DNA from: Mycteria americana
Lineage: Eukaryota; Chordata; Aves; Ciconiiformes; Ciconiidae
NCBI RefSeq assembly: GCF_035582795.1
Contig: NC_134368.1
Span: forward strand, 34,966,501-35,030,500
DNA: 64,000 bases
Direction: 5' to 3'
Both the position numbers and the translations under genes were made by a program. Below the pieces are notes generated by a model. The model saw only the letters and a list, made by a program, of their open reading frames with translations, was not told the DNA's origin and ran no database searches. How positions within the stretch are numbered: position 1 is the first letter of the stretch; each line of letters begins with the position of its first letter. Of this stretch, positions 50,201-61,900 are shown piece by piece.

Positions 50201-51627
50201 TCATAATAACACAGGAACAAGGATGACTTCTTCTTGCACTGCTTTAGCTTATGCCTATATACACATAATAAAAAAGACATTTATCCTGTAATGTGCGCTG
50301 TGATACAGTATACATCTGCGTCTCTCATGACTTTGTGGTTCTTTTTTAGCTGTTTTTGTTTGTGAAGTGAACTGTGGTCAATCAAGGACATGACAGTGCT
50401 GAAGGGCAACAGTCTGTCAAGTTACTGCTCATGACCATACATACTTTGATCCTTCTATTTTATACAAAAGGAAAAAGTAAAGTTATATTTTGTTACTGGT
50501 TAATGTTAGTGCCTTCAGTTTCAATTAACAGTAGCAAATTTATAATGTGAACAGATCACAGCAGTCAAGCAAGTATGTAAAATTAAAAACAAATAAACAA
50601 ACTAACCAAGACTCTTTTCCTTTTGAAAGGATCGAAGGTTTGAGCGAACTAAAGAACGTGGTCAGAAAGTAACTAGTGGCAGAGTAAGAACAGAAAGCCC
50701 AGGTGATCTAACCACTAATTTTCAAAGTAACAGTAACAGAAGATGCAAGTTATTCACATAGAAATGTACTCACTAAATAACAGCATTACAGTGCTAAAAA
50801 GTCTCTACTCCTGAAGCAAATACCATTGGGGGAAGAAAAAAAACCAAACAAACAAACAAAAAAAAGAGATCCAAGCTGATAAGTAGCTTGAGATTATATA
50901 AGAACATACTGTAGCTAAAAAGATAAGTGGAAAATCCATCCCATTGATGTCAGAAGTTCCATTTGGAGTCCAGGAAGATCCCAACATAAAAATAACATGC
51001 TGTGAGAAATAGTTATAAATCTCTACAGGGACTACACTTAGTTTACAAAGTCCTGTAACAATCTCTTCAGCTTCTCTATCCCCTACAGTTTCCATGCTGT
51101 CATGTAATTCCTGGAAAGCAGCTCACCAACAATATCAAGTTGCTCTGACGCATCCTCTTCCCTTTTCCTTTTCTTCTCCTTGTGCTTTTTCTTGCTGCAA
51201 AGCGAGATGCAAAGAAATAAGAACGTGCTTCCCACCCGGCCCTTCCACAGCGAGCTCCCTCATACGGCCTCGTTCCCAAGCCCTACAGGAGCGGGTCACT
51301 GACACCCGCCAGGAGCGAGGGGCTGACAACCCGAAAACCCCTGCCCTGGCCGGCGTGCCCAGGCATACCCACAGCCGGAGGGACGGGACGGCCTGGCCTG
51401 GCCTCACCCCAGTCCAGCCTCCGACGCAACCCCAAAGCAGCGGGGGGAGCCAGGCCGGGGTTCCCGGCCCCAGGCACCGCCGAGCTGGCAGCACAGCAGC
51501 TGCCACAGCGGCCGGGGCGGGGAGCCCGGCGCAGGGGCGGCGGCGGCGAGTAGCCCACTCCTCACCTTTTCTCTTTCGCCCCTTTGAGGACGAGCTTGGT
51601 GGATTTAACGCAGGAATACTCCGCCAT
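44204..51627 (-). CDS. FRG1: FRG1 (FSHD region gene 1), 9 exons, 256 aa
   Basis: FRG1 is a nuclear/nucleolar and cytoplasmic protein linked to RNA processing and actin bundling. Coding exons, transcript order: 51627-51566, 51194-51127, 49231-49109, 48146-48089, 47904-47790, 47458-47354, 46582-46491, 45438-45328, 44240-44204. Phases join to 771 nt, 256 aa (human 258). Residues 1-40 hold [16 protein letters not shown] and a Lys/Arg-rich nuclear signal ([13 protein letters not shown]). Residues about 45-180 are the fascin-like beta-trefoil ([38 protein letters not shown]). The C-terminus has [17 protein letters not shown] and a basic tail [11 protein letters not shown] encoded by a 37-nt last exon. 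The frame that runs on past exon 8 (stop at 45297) is intron read-through; the true tail matches the family. The start ATG is in a CpG island. Confidence 0.95.
44348..44556 (-). mobile_element. CR1 LINE 3' fragment in FRG1 intron 8
   Basis: On the plus strand it begins ATGGAATCATAGAATGG, the complement of the CR1 terminal 8-bp repeats, and continues through GGTTGGAAGGGACCTTAAAG and ACCAGGTTGCTCAAAGCC, all CR1 3'-UTR phrases. About 205 bp, 5' truncated. Same orientation as FRG1, about 110 bases upstream of its last exon. Confidence 0.92.
45640..46430 (+). mobile_element. Degraded LTR-like element in FRG1 intron 7
   Basis: Unlike its surroundings this stretch is GC-rich and holds segments resembling avian ERVL LTRs: GTGCTGGAGCAGATATTCCCC, GTGGAGAGGACCATGCCAG, then CTGTCTTTGTCTCAACCCAT, which parallels CTGTCTTTATCTCAACCCAT of the solo LTR at 8799, followed by a GAGTGAAAGGCTGGG tail. 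I found no clean TG...CA ends or target duplication, so the limits are approximate. It is antisense to FRG1 and ends about 60 bases from the exon 7 donor. Confidence 0.6.
50095..50215. repeat. AT-rich imperfect repeat (ATCATAAATCA units)
   Basis: Several variants of ATCATAAATCA and TTATAATA-type steps in about 120 bases of FRG1 intron 2, at more than 80% A+T by eye. Confidence 0.6.
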
Positions 51628-51718
51628 GACAGCCTACGGCAAGCGCGGAAGGACAGACCCGGCAACGTCCCACTGAAGGGACGGAAGCCCCGGAGCGACA
51701 ACCTTCCCTCCCGCCCTC

Positions 51719-51724
51719 CTTCCG
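51719..51724 (-). promoter_or_regulatory. ETS-family site (CGGAAG), FRG1 promoter
   Basis: CGGAAG on the coding strand, about 92 bases upstream of the FRG1 ATG and next to the NRF1-type sites. ETS plus NRF1 is a common pairing in housekeeping CpG promoters. Occupancy is inferred. Confidence 0.45.
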
Positions 51725-51735
51725 CTATTTCCTGA

Positions 51736-51790
51736 GCATGCGCACACTGCCCGTCTGTGGGGTGCGTAGGCACTGCGCGAGCGCATGCGC
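51736..51790. promoter_or_regulatory. Paired NRF1-type sites, FRG1 promoter
   Basis: GCATGCGCA at 51736-51744 and the full palindrome GCGCATGCGC at 51781-51790 match the NRF1 core TGCGCATGCGCA. They lie 110-165 bases upstream of the FRG1 start codon. Confidence 0.6.
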
Positions 51791-51850
51791 TGTGGGCAGG
51801 GACCAGCGCGACAGCGTCTGCTCAGCCTTTCCTCATCGCATGTGGCGGGC

Positions 51851-54434
51851 CCTGGACACAGAATTTGAGGGGGAAAAATATAACAAGAAAAGTTTAAAAT
51901 TACGTTTAAGATCGTGTCCCTCTGCACCTTCCCCTTCTAAGTCTGGCTTGGCTCCACCAGTTGCTCTGGCGCTTTGCAGGACTGCAGGCCCCTAACGCTA
52001 AGGAATGAAGAGCCTACAGCTTCCTTCTCCAGCATGTGGTAGCAACCTGTTCATGTGTGTATTTAAAAGCATATCTGATGGACACACAGCAGAGCCCTCA
52101 GACCTCAGAAGGGCAGCAGGCTTTGCCCGAGTGGCTAAGTGGTGGTGGTGATGGCAAGGGCAGCATTACACAAGGGCCGGGCACCAGGCTGTGCTGATGC
52201 AGGAACAAAAGCTTCAAGGGAAGCCCGTGAAGAGAAGTTGGGGAAATGAACCTTGTAAGTCAACCAGGTGAACCAAACTAGGGGCAATATGAGGTTTATG
52301 ACAATTTTTCCCATCCTGTTACCCACTTGATATTCCACAGAGTAGAACCTACCTCAGGCTTTCCCCTAGGCATATAACCACCTTTCTCTCACACGACTAA
52401 CCTACCACCTTCTCAACAGGTACCACTACTTCTTTGGAGAATGGCCTTACTAGCGCATGCATGATTAGACTCCCAATTAGAGCAGTAATTTGTAATTTGT
52501 GTTTAGTCTTCTAGTCTGTTGTTTCTACTTCACACTAATGGAAGGAGTTTTGTGCCCAAAAGGTTGTCTGCTGATTATATTAGCTGGTCACATGAAAGAT
52601 ACCGTCCCTATCAAATCCTGTCTTACGTGTACACATACAGAGATGCTTGCATTGGATTGCTTCCTTTTGGTTTCTGATTTCATTACCTGTCTATGCTTGC
52701 AAGTTCTCAGCACCTCAAAGGTATCTTCTATAAGTAAGAAATGAGAGCCTTATACATGGTTATGTCAAGGCCTTTAAAATCACTGAAATCATGGCCAGGT
52801 GATAAAACTCTGCATGTGTAATGTCCCAGTGAATGACCCTGGAGTTTGTGGATGACTGCAGGTGTCTTCCACAGATACTTTGATTGGATCCAGGACCCTG
52901 CCACTTCTCACTAAAATGCTTTCAATTTCTGTCTACATGCCTAAATTGACTAACCCCATATTTTTATCTGTGAAGCTGGAGCGGTTACATCTGCCATATA
53001 AAATGAAAGCAATAGTAATGGACATTCAGGAGTTTTTGGCAAGTCCTCCATTTTGGAGCTCTGGGGAGAAGGCGGTTGGGAGGAGGCATGAGCTTGTCAG
53101 CAAAAACAATACTTGAATCAAGCTGCTAGTGAGTGTAACTTAAGAATACTTTTTGTGTGTCTCTGTGTCTCTTTTTGTGTCTACTTTCCTGCTGGTGTCT
53201 TCATCTGTTGCAGTTTGTCAGTGAAAGACAGTCGTCTCCTTGATCGGTGTTTGGGAAGTGGATAACTTGAAGCAGTGTGTTGCTGTAGTAGACAGTATGT
53301 GACTTTATTGATTTATTGACTTACCAGTCCCAGGAACTTGCATCTTGCAATTAATTCTTACAGTAAAAGCTGAAAAAATAGGCAGTACAGAAAGCTGCAG
53401 GCAATGATGGACAGCTTGCTGACCACTTCTGATCTCTGCATGGAGCTGCAATCAGGGAATTATTGTGTTAGCAAAGTCTTGTATCCAGTCAGGTTGTAAA
53501 GGTCCCGCACATCTTGCTGTGCATGAAGGACCAGAGAAGATCCAGATTTCCAAATACAAGATCAAGATACCTGGCCAGGCTACTAGCAGTCCATCTGTTG
53601 ATTTCAGCCTCACCCTTAAGTACATTCTGTTTTATGTTCTCACATTTCTAGATATTATTGCCTGACTTCTTCTAGGAACCTTTTGATACTGTCTTAGAAT
53701 TTTACAACCAATGATACAATGGTTGTTCCTTAGTTTGCTTCCTTGGTGGTAGATATAATGGCTTGTTCACTGTTAAAACATTTTAGTCAATATATTCATA
53801 TTTTGTTCTACATTCTTCTGTCTTCAGCCCTTTGGAAATTAATTCAAGCTAACCTCAGCATCAAGCAATTTTAGCAAATACAGTTGTAATTGTATTTGAC
53901 TCTCATTTTATCATTAAATAATTTTTTGCTGGTTCTAAACAGATATGCCTATAAGGCAGAAATTTTAGTAAAGGAAATATGAAAAATGAGAGAGCAATTA
54001 TGTAGGAATTAGAAGAAAGCACAGAGGAAATGAGTGAAGCAAAAAGAATGCCTGTCAGCATGCTGATCACTCAGCCACCCTTGCATGCTAGCTTGCCCTT
54101 CAGTGTTTTGTTTATTTTGGGGTTTTAATTTGAGTTCTTTTAAGGCTTTGATTCTGTGGAGAGCAGATCTGCAGGGGTTCTTTATTATTTTCTTAACTCT
54201 GCTTTAACTTTACAACTTTATTTGTGATAGATCTTATTTTTTGACTGCTTAACTGTGCAACCTTAGCATTTGTGGAGTATTTGTATACTCTTGTCAAAGT
54301 GGGCCAGTATACATTGATACACCATGTCCAGCACTTCAAAGTATACAAGCACTTGCCTGAGAGGTAAGATGGGAGAGGAAATGGTAATATTTTAGTATGT
54401 TATGAAACAAAGATGCCTTGACCACTTTCGGTTA
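51851..54434. other. Intergenic region upstream of FRG1
   Basis: No gene recognised. The FRG1 CpG island could drive a divergent non-coding transcript into this stretch, but I see no supported exon. Confidence 0.45.
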
Positions 54435-54435
54435 A

Positions 54436-55957
54436 GAATCACAGAATCACAGAATTGTATAGGTTGGAAAAGACCTTTAAGATCATCAAGTCCAACTGTA
54501 AACCTAACACTACCAAGTCCACCACTACACTATGTCCCTAAGCACCTCATCCAAATGTCTTTTAAATACCTCCCAGTTACCTGGGAGAAGAGACCGACCC
54601 CCACCTCTCTACAACCTCCTTTCAGGTAGTTGAAGAGAGCGATAAGGTCTCCCCTCAGCCTCCTTTTCTCCAGGCTAAACAACCCCAGTTCCCTCAGCCG
54701 CTCCTCATAAGACTTGGGCTCCAGACCCTTCACCAGCTTCGTTGCCCTTCTCTGGACACACTCCAGCACCTCAATGTCTCTCTTGTAGTGAGGCACCCAA
54801 AACTGAACACAGGATTTGAGGTGCAGCCTCACCAGTGCCCAGTACAGGGGCACGATCACTTCCCTAGTCCTGCTGGCCACGCTATTTTTGACACAAGCCA
54901 GGATGCCATTGGCTTTCTTGGCCACCTGGGCACACTGCTGGCTCATATTCAGCTGGCTGTCAACCAACACCCCCAGGTCCTTCTCTGCTGGGCAGCTTTC
55001 CAGCCACTCTTCCCCAAGCCTGTAGCATTGCATGGGGTTGCTGTGGCCCAAGTGCAGGACCTTGCACTTAGCCTTGTTAAACCTCATACAATTGACCTCG
55101 GCCCATTGATCCAGCCTGGCCAGGTCCCTCTGCAGAGCCTTCCTACCCTCAAGCAGATCAACACTCCCACACAACTTGGTGTCGTCTGCAAACTTACTGA
55201 GGGTGCACTCAATCCCTTCATCCAGATCATTGATAAAGATATTAAACAGAACTGGCCCCAACACAGAGCCCTGGGGAACACCGCTTGTGACTGGCTGCCA
55301 ACTGGAGTAAACTCCATTCACCACCACTCTTTGGGCCCAGCCATCCAGCCAGTTCTTTACCCAGAGAAAAGTACACCCATCCAAGCCATGAGCAGCCAGT
55401 TTCTCCAGGAGAATGCTGTGGGAAACAGTGTCAAAGGCTTTACTGAAGTCTAGGTAGACAACATTCACAGCCTTCCCCTCATCCACTAGGCGGGTCACCT
55501 TGTCGTAGAAGGAGATCAGGTTGGTCAAGCAGGACCTGACTTTCCTAAACCCGTGCTGGCTGGGCTTGATCCCTTGGTTATCCTTTACATGCCGTGTGAT
55601 GGCACTCAGGATGATCTGCTCCATCAGCTTCCCCGGTACCGAGGTCAGGCTGACAGGCCTGTAGTTCCCCGGGTCCTCCTTCCAGCCCTTCTTGTAGATG
55701 GGTGTCACATTTGCTAATCCCCAGTCAACTGGGACCTCCCCAGTTAGCCAGGACTGCTGGTAAATGATGGAAAGGGGCTTGGTGAGCACATCTGCCAGTT
55801 CCTTCAGTACTCTCGGGTGGATCTCATCAGGCCCCATAGACTTGTGAGTGTCTAAGTGGTGTAGCAGGTCACTAACCATTTCCCCCTGGATTATGGGGGC
55901 TCCAGTCTGGTCCCTGTCCCTATCTTCCGACTCGGGGGGCTGGGTAACCGGAGAATA
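54436..55957 (-). mobile_element. CR1 LINE, 5'-truncated, with open reverse transcriptase frame
   Basis: Non-LTR retrotransposon that copies itself by target-primed reverse transcription. On the minus strand it enters in the middle of ORF2 and reads open to a stop at 54530, with at least 449 codons from the first Met (55879). RT motifs are in order: [15 protein letters not shown] (catalytic Asp), [17 protein letters not shown] and SKFADDTKL (the Asp-Asp pair). The C-terminal [14 protein letters not shown] and RRATKL segments are also CR1-like. The 3' end carries two to three ATTCTGTG-type repeats (plus strand GAATCACAGAATCACAG). The N-terminal endonuclease and 5' end are missing, so it cannot be autonomous. 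The unbroken RT frame points to a fairly recent insertion. Confidence 0.95.
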
Positions 55958-58900
55958 ATGTAAAGCATTTTATAAGAGACGTAGTAACTTTAAAGTTACT
56001 AAGAATTATCTAAGTTAAATTGTTGTTTTTTCCTGTTAACTTTTAAAAAACAAAAGCAAGTAAAAACAGTTTGTATTTTGAAATATATATATCATATGGT
56101 GGAAGTGCATGGGCTTTATATTTTGCTGTTTGCCCACCAGATGTTGCTATAGCCACAAAAATAAATGCAGATTAAGAAATTTTAAAATAATGAGTAGTTT
56201 TATTTTCATTACAGATCACCCTGACATATCTTGATCCTGGAAAGAATTACACACATACTTACATTTTTGCATTGGGATTAGTCCCGGTGAATTCAATTAA
56301 GCAATTCATTCTGTGTAAAGTTAAACATGTTTATAAGCTTTCTTAGGGTGGGGCTATATCAATTATGTTTGCTATTTTCTTTATTTGCTATTCTGTTTTC
56401 CGCATTATGAAGAGAAAGAGGGAAAGACAGAAGGACAGAGACCATACATTTCTAATTTTAAAAGAAATGTACATTTTTTTTCCGGCTCCCATAATATAAA
56501 ATATATCTTTGTGTTAATGAATGTAATTTTATTTAAAATTCATAGTTTAGGTTTCTTCTTTAATTTAGTGACTCCAGCAACAAACAGGCATCACTACAGT
56601 ATATACAAAGACAGTAAAACCTTTTCCCGCAGGGCAAAGCGATGCTATCAATCAGAAAACTGTATCTAAAATGGTACCACTTTAGAAAAGCTATTTAAAC
56701 TCTAATTTGCTAGTTAGTATTTTTGAAATTAAAACATTTCCAAAATGTGCTGGCTATGATTGTTTAAAAAAATATAACAGTTCATTTTCTTTATGGGAAT
56801 GGAAATAAATGGAGCTTTTGTGTTTGCAAATGTAAAAAACAAATCACTTTTTTAATGACTGGATTTTCCTGCCAGCTTGGAATTTGCCGCATGTGCATTT
56901 TATTTTGAATGCCTAAAGAGTGAAATCATTTGCCGTCTCTCATGCAGATGGGACAGATTGGCTGAGGTGTCATTTGCAAAATGTGCACTTTCATCATTCA
57001 AGTTTGAAGGGGATCATTACAAACAACGTTTCCTATAGACACTCAGGATTGATGGAAGCGGAGGGCTGAGCATCCATGGGTATAGCCTAGTGTCATAAGA
57101 GCCTGGACAAAAACTTGGGCGCTTTGGACTTTTCTTCTGTCTTGTTTATTTATGTTAGGAAATATAAAAATACCTCCCCAAACCAGAGAAACTTGAATTA
57201 GCTCTCTTGATAGCAGAGTTGACAGATAGTTTATATGCTTTTTTTTGCTTTCATTTATTAGTATGGGGCCCTTGTGAAATATCTAAGCTGCTGACTGATG
57301 TAACAGCCAAGATGGATATAGTTTTGTTTACTCATTTACAGAAGGAGTGAAATCTGATGTGAGTTAGAACCAGAGCAACTATATTTTAATTTTTCCCCAG
57401 TGGGACAAAGTACATACACTGGAATGTTGCGGTGGTTTCTCATAATGTTCAGCAGCAGTTGTGTGAGAGTGTTGAAGCATCCCCAGGACATGATGGTGCA
57501 TACCACAGTGACATGACAGATGTAAATAAAAAGCTAATTTGATTCTTGGCATTTTTAATACTGCATGCTGAAAATGCTTTTATTATAACTTCTAAATTTT
57601 AAATGTGACCTGAAATTACCTTTTTTAAACCCTGAAATGTTAGATTTTTAGCACAGGTAGGTAAAAAATGGCATTTCTCCAAAATGGCATTTCTACTACT
57701 CAGCTTATGGTATAGTAGTTAGAGTATTTGGAAAATAGGAAGGGTTTCTCAGCCTGTCAGGGGCAGGATGGAACCCCAGCTCGACCTCCCCAGTCCTCAG
57801 CATCCCTGGTTCAGAGGCCCTGTGTTGGTTGTGGCTTCTCAGCTTCTTCTGCCTTGCCTGATCACTCCCTCACTTTCCTCTGCTGTCACTGTGTAAAATT
57901 ACTGTGGCTAAGTTTTTGTAGCTGGTCAGACCTTCTCAATATCTGCTTCTCCAGACACTGAGACCCCTGCTCTACAGTTTGGCAGTGGGGGACAGAGTAG
58001 TCACCAAAATCCCTTTCTGCTGGACACTGAGGGAATGCAAAAGAGAAATGAAAAGGCAACTGTGAACGTACAGTGATCTCATGCACATGCCAACTCTGCA
58101 TGGTGTTACTTGGGCTCAGGCCTTCCGGTTTCTGCTTGTCATCCCAAATGCTTTATCATGTGTGCTTCTTCATATTCTGTTATTCTTTTCCACTAATTGC
58201 TCTAATTTTTATCCTGATGTACTAAGGAAATTTTTTGTATGTGTATGAACACATTTGTCTCTCTGCCTATTAGTCTATGTTTCTTTATCAATATTTTTTT
58301 AACTGGCCAGTTTTGTTCCAATTTAACAGATAGGTGGAGGCCACAGCAATAATTGAACTCTGGTGAGTTCTGAAACTGTTTTTAGGCAAGTAGGAAAAAG
58401 ACCTATAACTTCTCTGATGGAGGGAAGGGTTGCAATATGAACTCCTGTCTTACTAGAGATGGGAGAGAACCCTCAGGCAGAAAGGAGTCTGTGAGGAAAA
58501 GCTCCTAGCAAATCATAGGACACTAATGAGGGAAAAATCACACTGTATTACTTCCAGTGCTTAAGAAGCAACTTAGTGCTATATACTCTAATTTCAGTTT
58601 TTATAGGATGGAAATCTGATTCTGTAAGTTGACTGTATTTGATGTTTTCTGATGTTTCCTGACAAATAGCTAGCATGTTTGATGCAAATGTAGTTGAAAA
58701 CCCCTTCCCTTATTCACTGGTACTGTATGGCAAATGTGGACTCAACTATAAATGAAACATGATGGGATTTTGTGGGAAGTTACCTGCTCTGTGCTATGTG
58801 TTCATATGCAGACTTTTCCCTCTCTGGGACACACTTTTTTCTTGTCTCCAGTGAGCCTTGTTTCCTTTGTTATATGTGGTTGAGTTTGTTTATCTCATTA

Positions 58901-61900
58901 GGAAAGCCACAGGATCCATGGGGAAAGATTTGCCATTTCATGTATATGTAGCACTGTTGCGGTTGTTCTTTGTTAGCCTATAATCAAGTTTAATTTAAAT
59001 ACAGTTTCTAACTAGTGCTTTTTTTTTTAATTGTTTCAAAAAAGGTTTCTTCCTTTTTGTATTTCTTCTGTGACTTAGTAAGAAATAAACAGGTGGTTTT
59101 GCATGGTCTAGGAAGGGTGTACTCACCTTCACAGCATTCCTTCTGAGAAGTGGCTTACCGAGGGTAAGCCTCCTGCCCCCCACCCCCTGCAAAAGTATGT
59201 GACTTCCCTTTGGGCTATATATTTTTCTTTCTCCATGTCCTCTGAGACTACATGGGTGTCCTTTATAATTTCAATGGAGAAATGAATTGGCAGGACTTAA
59301 AAGGAGAATGAATCCGTGGCAGGGTGTTCATTTTCAGTGCTGCTGTCCTCCTGGCCATAAAACTGTACACTTTTTCTTTGTAAATTATGTTTCCTCTCCC
59401 CCAGGATTGCCATATAATTTATTTTTGTATTTTTTTTCTAACAGGACTGGAGCATTTACCCGCTATGATTGTTTTCATTGCCCATTTGAATTTGAAGAGC
59501 TATTCTAAGTGATTTTCCTCTCTTATCCTCCATAGCTCCTGTGTAATTTGTCCTGAATGCAGATGCTCTTCCACAAAAAGGCAATTTTTACTAATGCAGT
59601 GGCAGTGAATGTTTTGTAAAAAATGCTTTTGTAGGGACTTAGCAATTGTGGAGGTGGAAGGGAGACCTGTAGACTATTGCATATAGAATAGGTAAGTCTA
59701 GGCAAAGATAGAAAAAGCTTTTTGCTCTGGAGGGAATTCTGAGCTGTTCATTATCCCTGTCCACTCACTTCCTTGTAAATGTGTAAAATATAAGTGATGG
59801 TGGTTCCACTTGTGGGGTTTTTTTCCCTTCTTGGGCCAAATATAAAAGAGAAATAAATACACTAAATCCTGCTCATTTGTGAGGGCCTGACTCAGACTGT
59901 CGTACTTGTTTTTTCATCCAGAGAGCCTCCAAATTATCACAATACTTATTAGATTTTGAAGCAGTTAAAGAGATGAAAGGCAAATGTAGAACTTCCTGAT
60001 CTTTGCCTTAATCAGGACTATCATCAGTATCTCATTGTAGTTGTTTTGAATTTTGCCCATCACACATCTAGTAAGTCTGGTTTCCCCTGCTTTTTGTGTT
60101 ATGCTTTCTAAAAGCAGCACAAGCAGAACAAAACAGGTTCTGAGTTTACAGTCATCCCCCCTTGACATTAGGAAATAAAGTTTCTAACCCATAGCACAGT
60201 ATATGGAAACTCTCTTGAAATATGGCAGACAGAGATGGCAGCATTCACCATCCTAATGCAGCTTGACTTTTTTTTTAAAGCTTCAATAACTTGAATAATG
60301 AATGATGTCAGATTTTTAGCTTCCACTGAAAAAATACAATGCAATCCGGAATTCCTCCCCCTCATGGTTATGAAGAAGAGACATAAAACCTGATTGTAAG
60401 GGTTTAAAAATTTGAAAGGCAGAACAAAAGAAGACCACATCTTGTTTTTTAAAATACTGCTTTTAAAGCCAATGTTGTGAGTTTTTTAGCCTGACTAATG
60501 ATTGTTGAGTGCTTTGAGTTGGCAACATCTGTTGGCTTGTGTCCTGTCACAGCAGGTAAGTGTGTGGGAGTTGAAACTGCTGATCTTCCCATATTCTGAT
60601 CCTGAGAGAAAAGGAGAGGGAACATTTCAGTATGCATCACATGCTTTCAGGCTGTTTTCCCCACAACATACTCTCAGTGTACGTCTGTGCTTTTCTTACA
60701 GTCTAGGTGCAGCATGGAGTATTTTTTCCCAGTTAAGCTATATTTTGCTGGAGGGGTCTCTCCTGCTCCTGAAAATCCCAAATCTAATTTGCCAAAGATA
60801 AAAATAGTCTTTTGCTGTCAGAGCTTCATGAAACTATGTTGTGACAAGGCATGATCTGGTTTAGATCTCAAAAGGTGAAGTCTGTGAGACTGGCTAAGGT
60901 GTTTCAGTGCATCCCAGAGTACTGTCTGTCTGGAGCAGAGTCCTAGGGAATAATCCAGGCAGAGTTTCTGGCATGTGCAATAGATGGGGTGTAATTTATA
61001 CAATTAGCTTCTTAATGGAGCACTGAGCCATATCCATACTGTTCTTTGGCTTGTTTGGCGGGTGGAGTCCCTAGGGGTGTGTGCAAGGATCTGCTGTAAC
61101 TGGACTGGAGCGCTAGACCTGAAATTCTCCCAGACCTGCTTCAGGTGCTTAGTCCTGTGATGGGTAGGGATCAGTCTTGGATCTGGTTACACTGGACTCC
61201 AGGGGAATAATTCAGCATTGGTAAGGTCCATTGTTGCTGTTGTCTTTCTTGCAGATGACCAAGATCCAGCTCAGGTTTGATCACTGCCTGAGGTGTCTAG
61301 AATTGCCATATCTAGGAGGTACAAAATGTCTAGGTCTGCTAGATCCATGAATGGGACATGCATTTTTCTCCAGTATCTAGTGGAAAGCCACATATAGTCT
61401 AGTTAACAGAAATACCATATTGCCCAGGACCTCAGCAGTAGCACTGGGCAATCTATGGATCTATGGTCAGGTATGTACACTATGCATACCATAGCCATGC
61501 ACTTCATTTTCCCCTGGAGACAGGGAGATTCCCTCTGTTCTGATCAAGGCAAACAGTCTGTCCTAGCACATGCGGAGGCCCCCTCACCCAGGGACAGGAT
61601 GCAAAAGCATGGCAATTGCTGCTGGCTGAAATTAGAGTGAAAAAAGAAAAGAACAATGGTTCATTTTTTTTTCCCCTAATGGCATGAAATTCAGGGAACA
61701 CAGTCATGTTGTTTAAGTAGAGCAGGTTTTTTAGTGTAAAAATAATGTTGGTATTCTTGTGGTGTGAAGCAAGAAGTGAGCCCTGCAAGCCAGGCCACTC
61801 TTAATAGTCCTTCAGTGCTCCTCTGCTGCGCTGGGACATTAAAAAGAAGAGAGGATGTTTATGCATAGGTCAGGCTTCTTCTCAGGGGCTGACGGAGTGT

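Larger units (their letters stand above)
51230..51850. promoter_or_regulatory. CpG island over FRG1 exon 1 and promoter
   Basis: GC- and CpG-rich block in AT-rich surroundings covering FRG1 exon 1 (51566-51627), most of intron 1 and about 220 bases upstream. It contains an ETS-type CGGAAG (minus, 51719-51724) and NRF1-type motifs at 51736-51744 and 51781-51790. TATA-less, as usual for housekeeping genes. Long frames on both strands here reflect GC content. Confidence 0.8.

Noticed and set aside
51094-51773. Overlapping long frames (212-213 aa) on both strands at the FRG1 CpG island
   Set aside because: GC-driven shadow frames overlapping FRG1 exons 1-2 and intron 1; no family similarity or splice logic.
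54788-55453. 221-aa plus-strand frame
   Set aside because: Antisense shadow of the CR1 reverse transcriptase.
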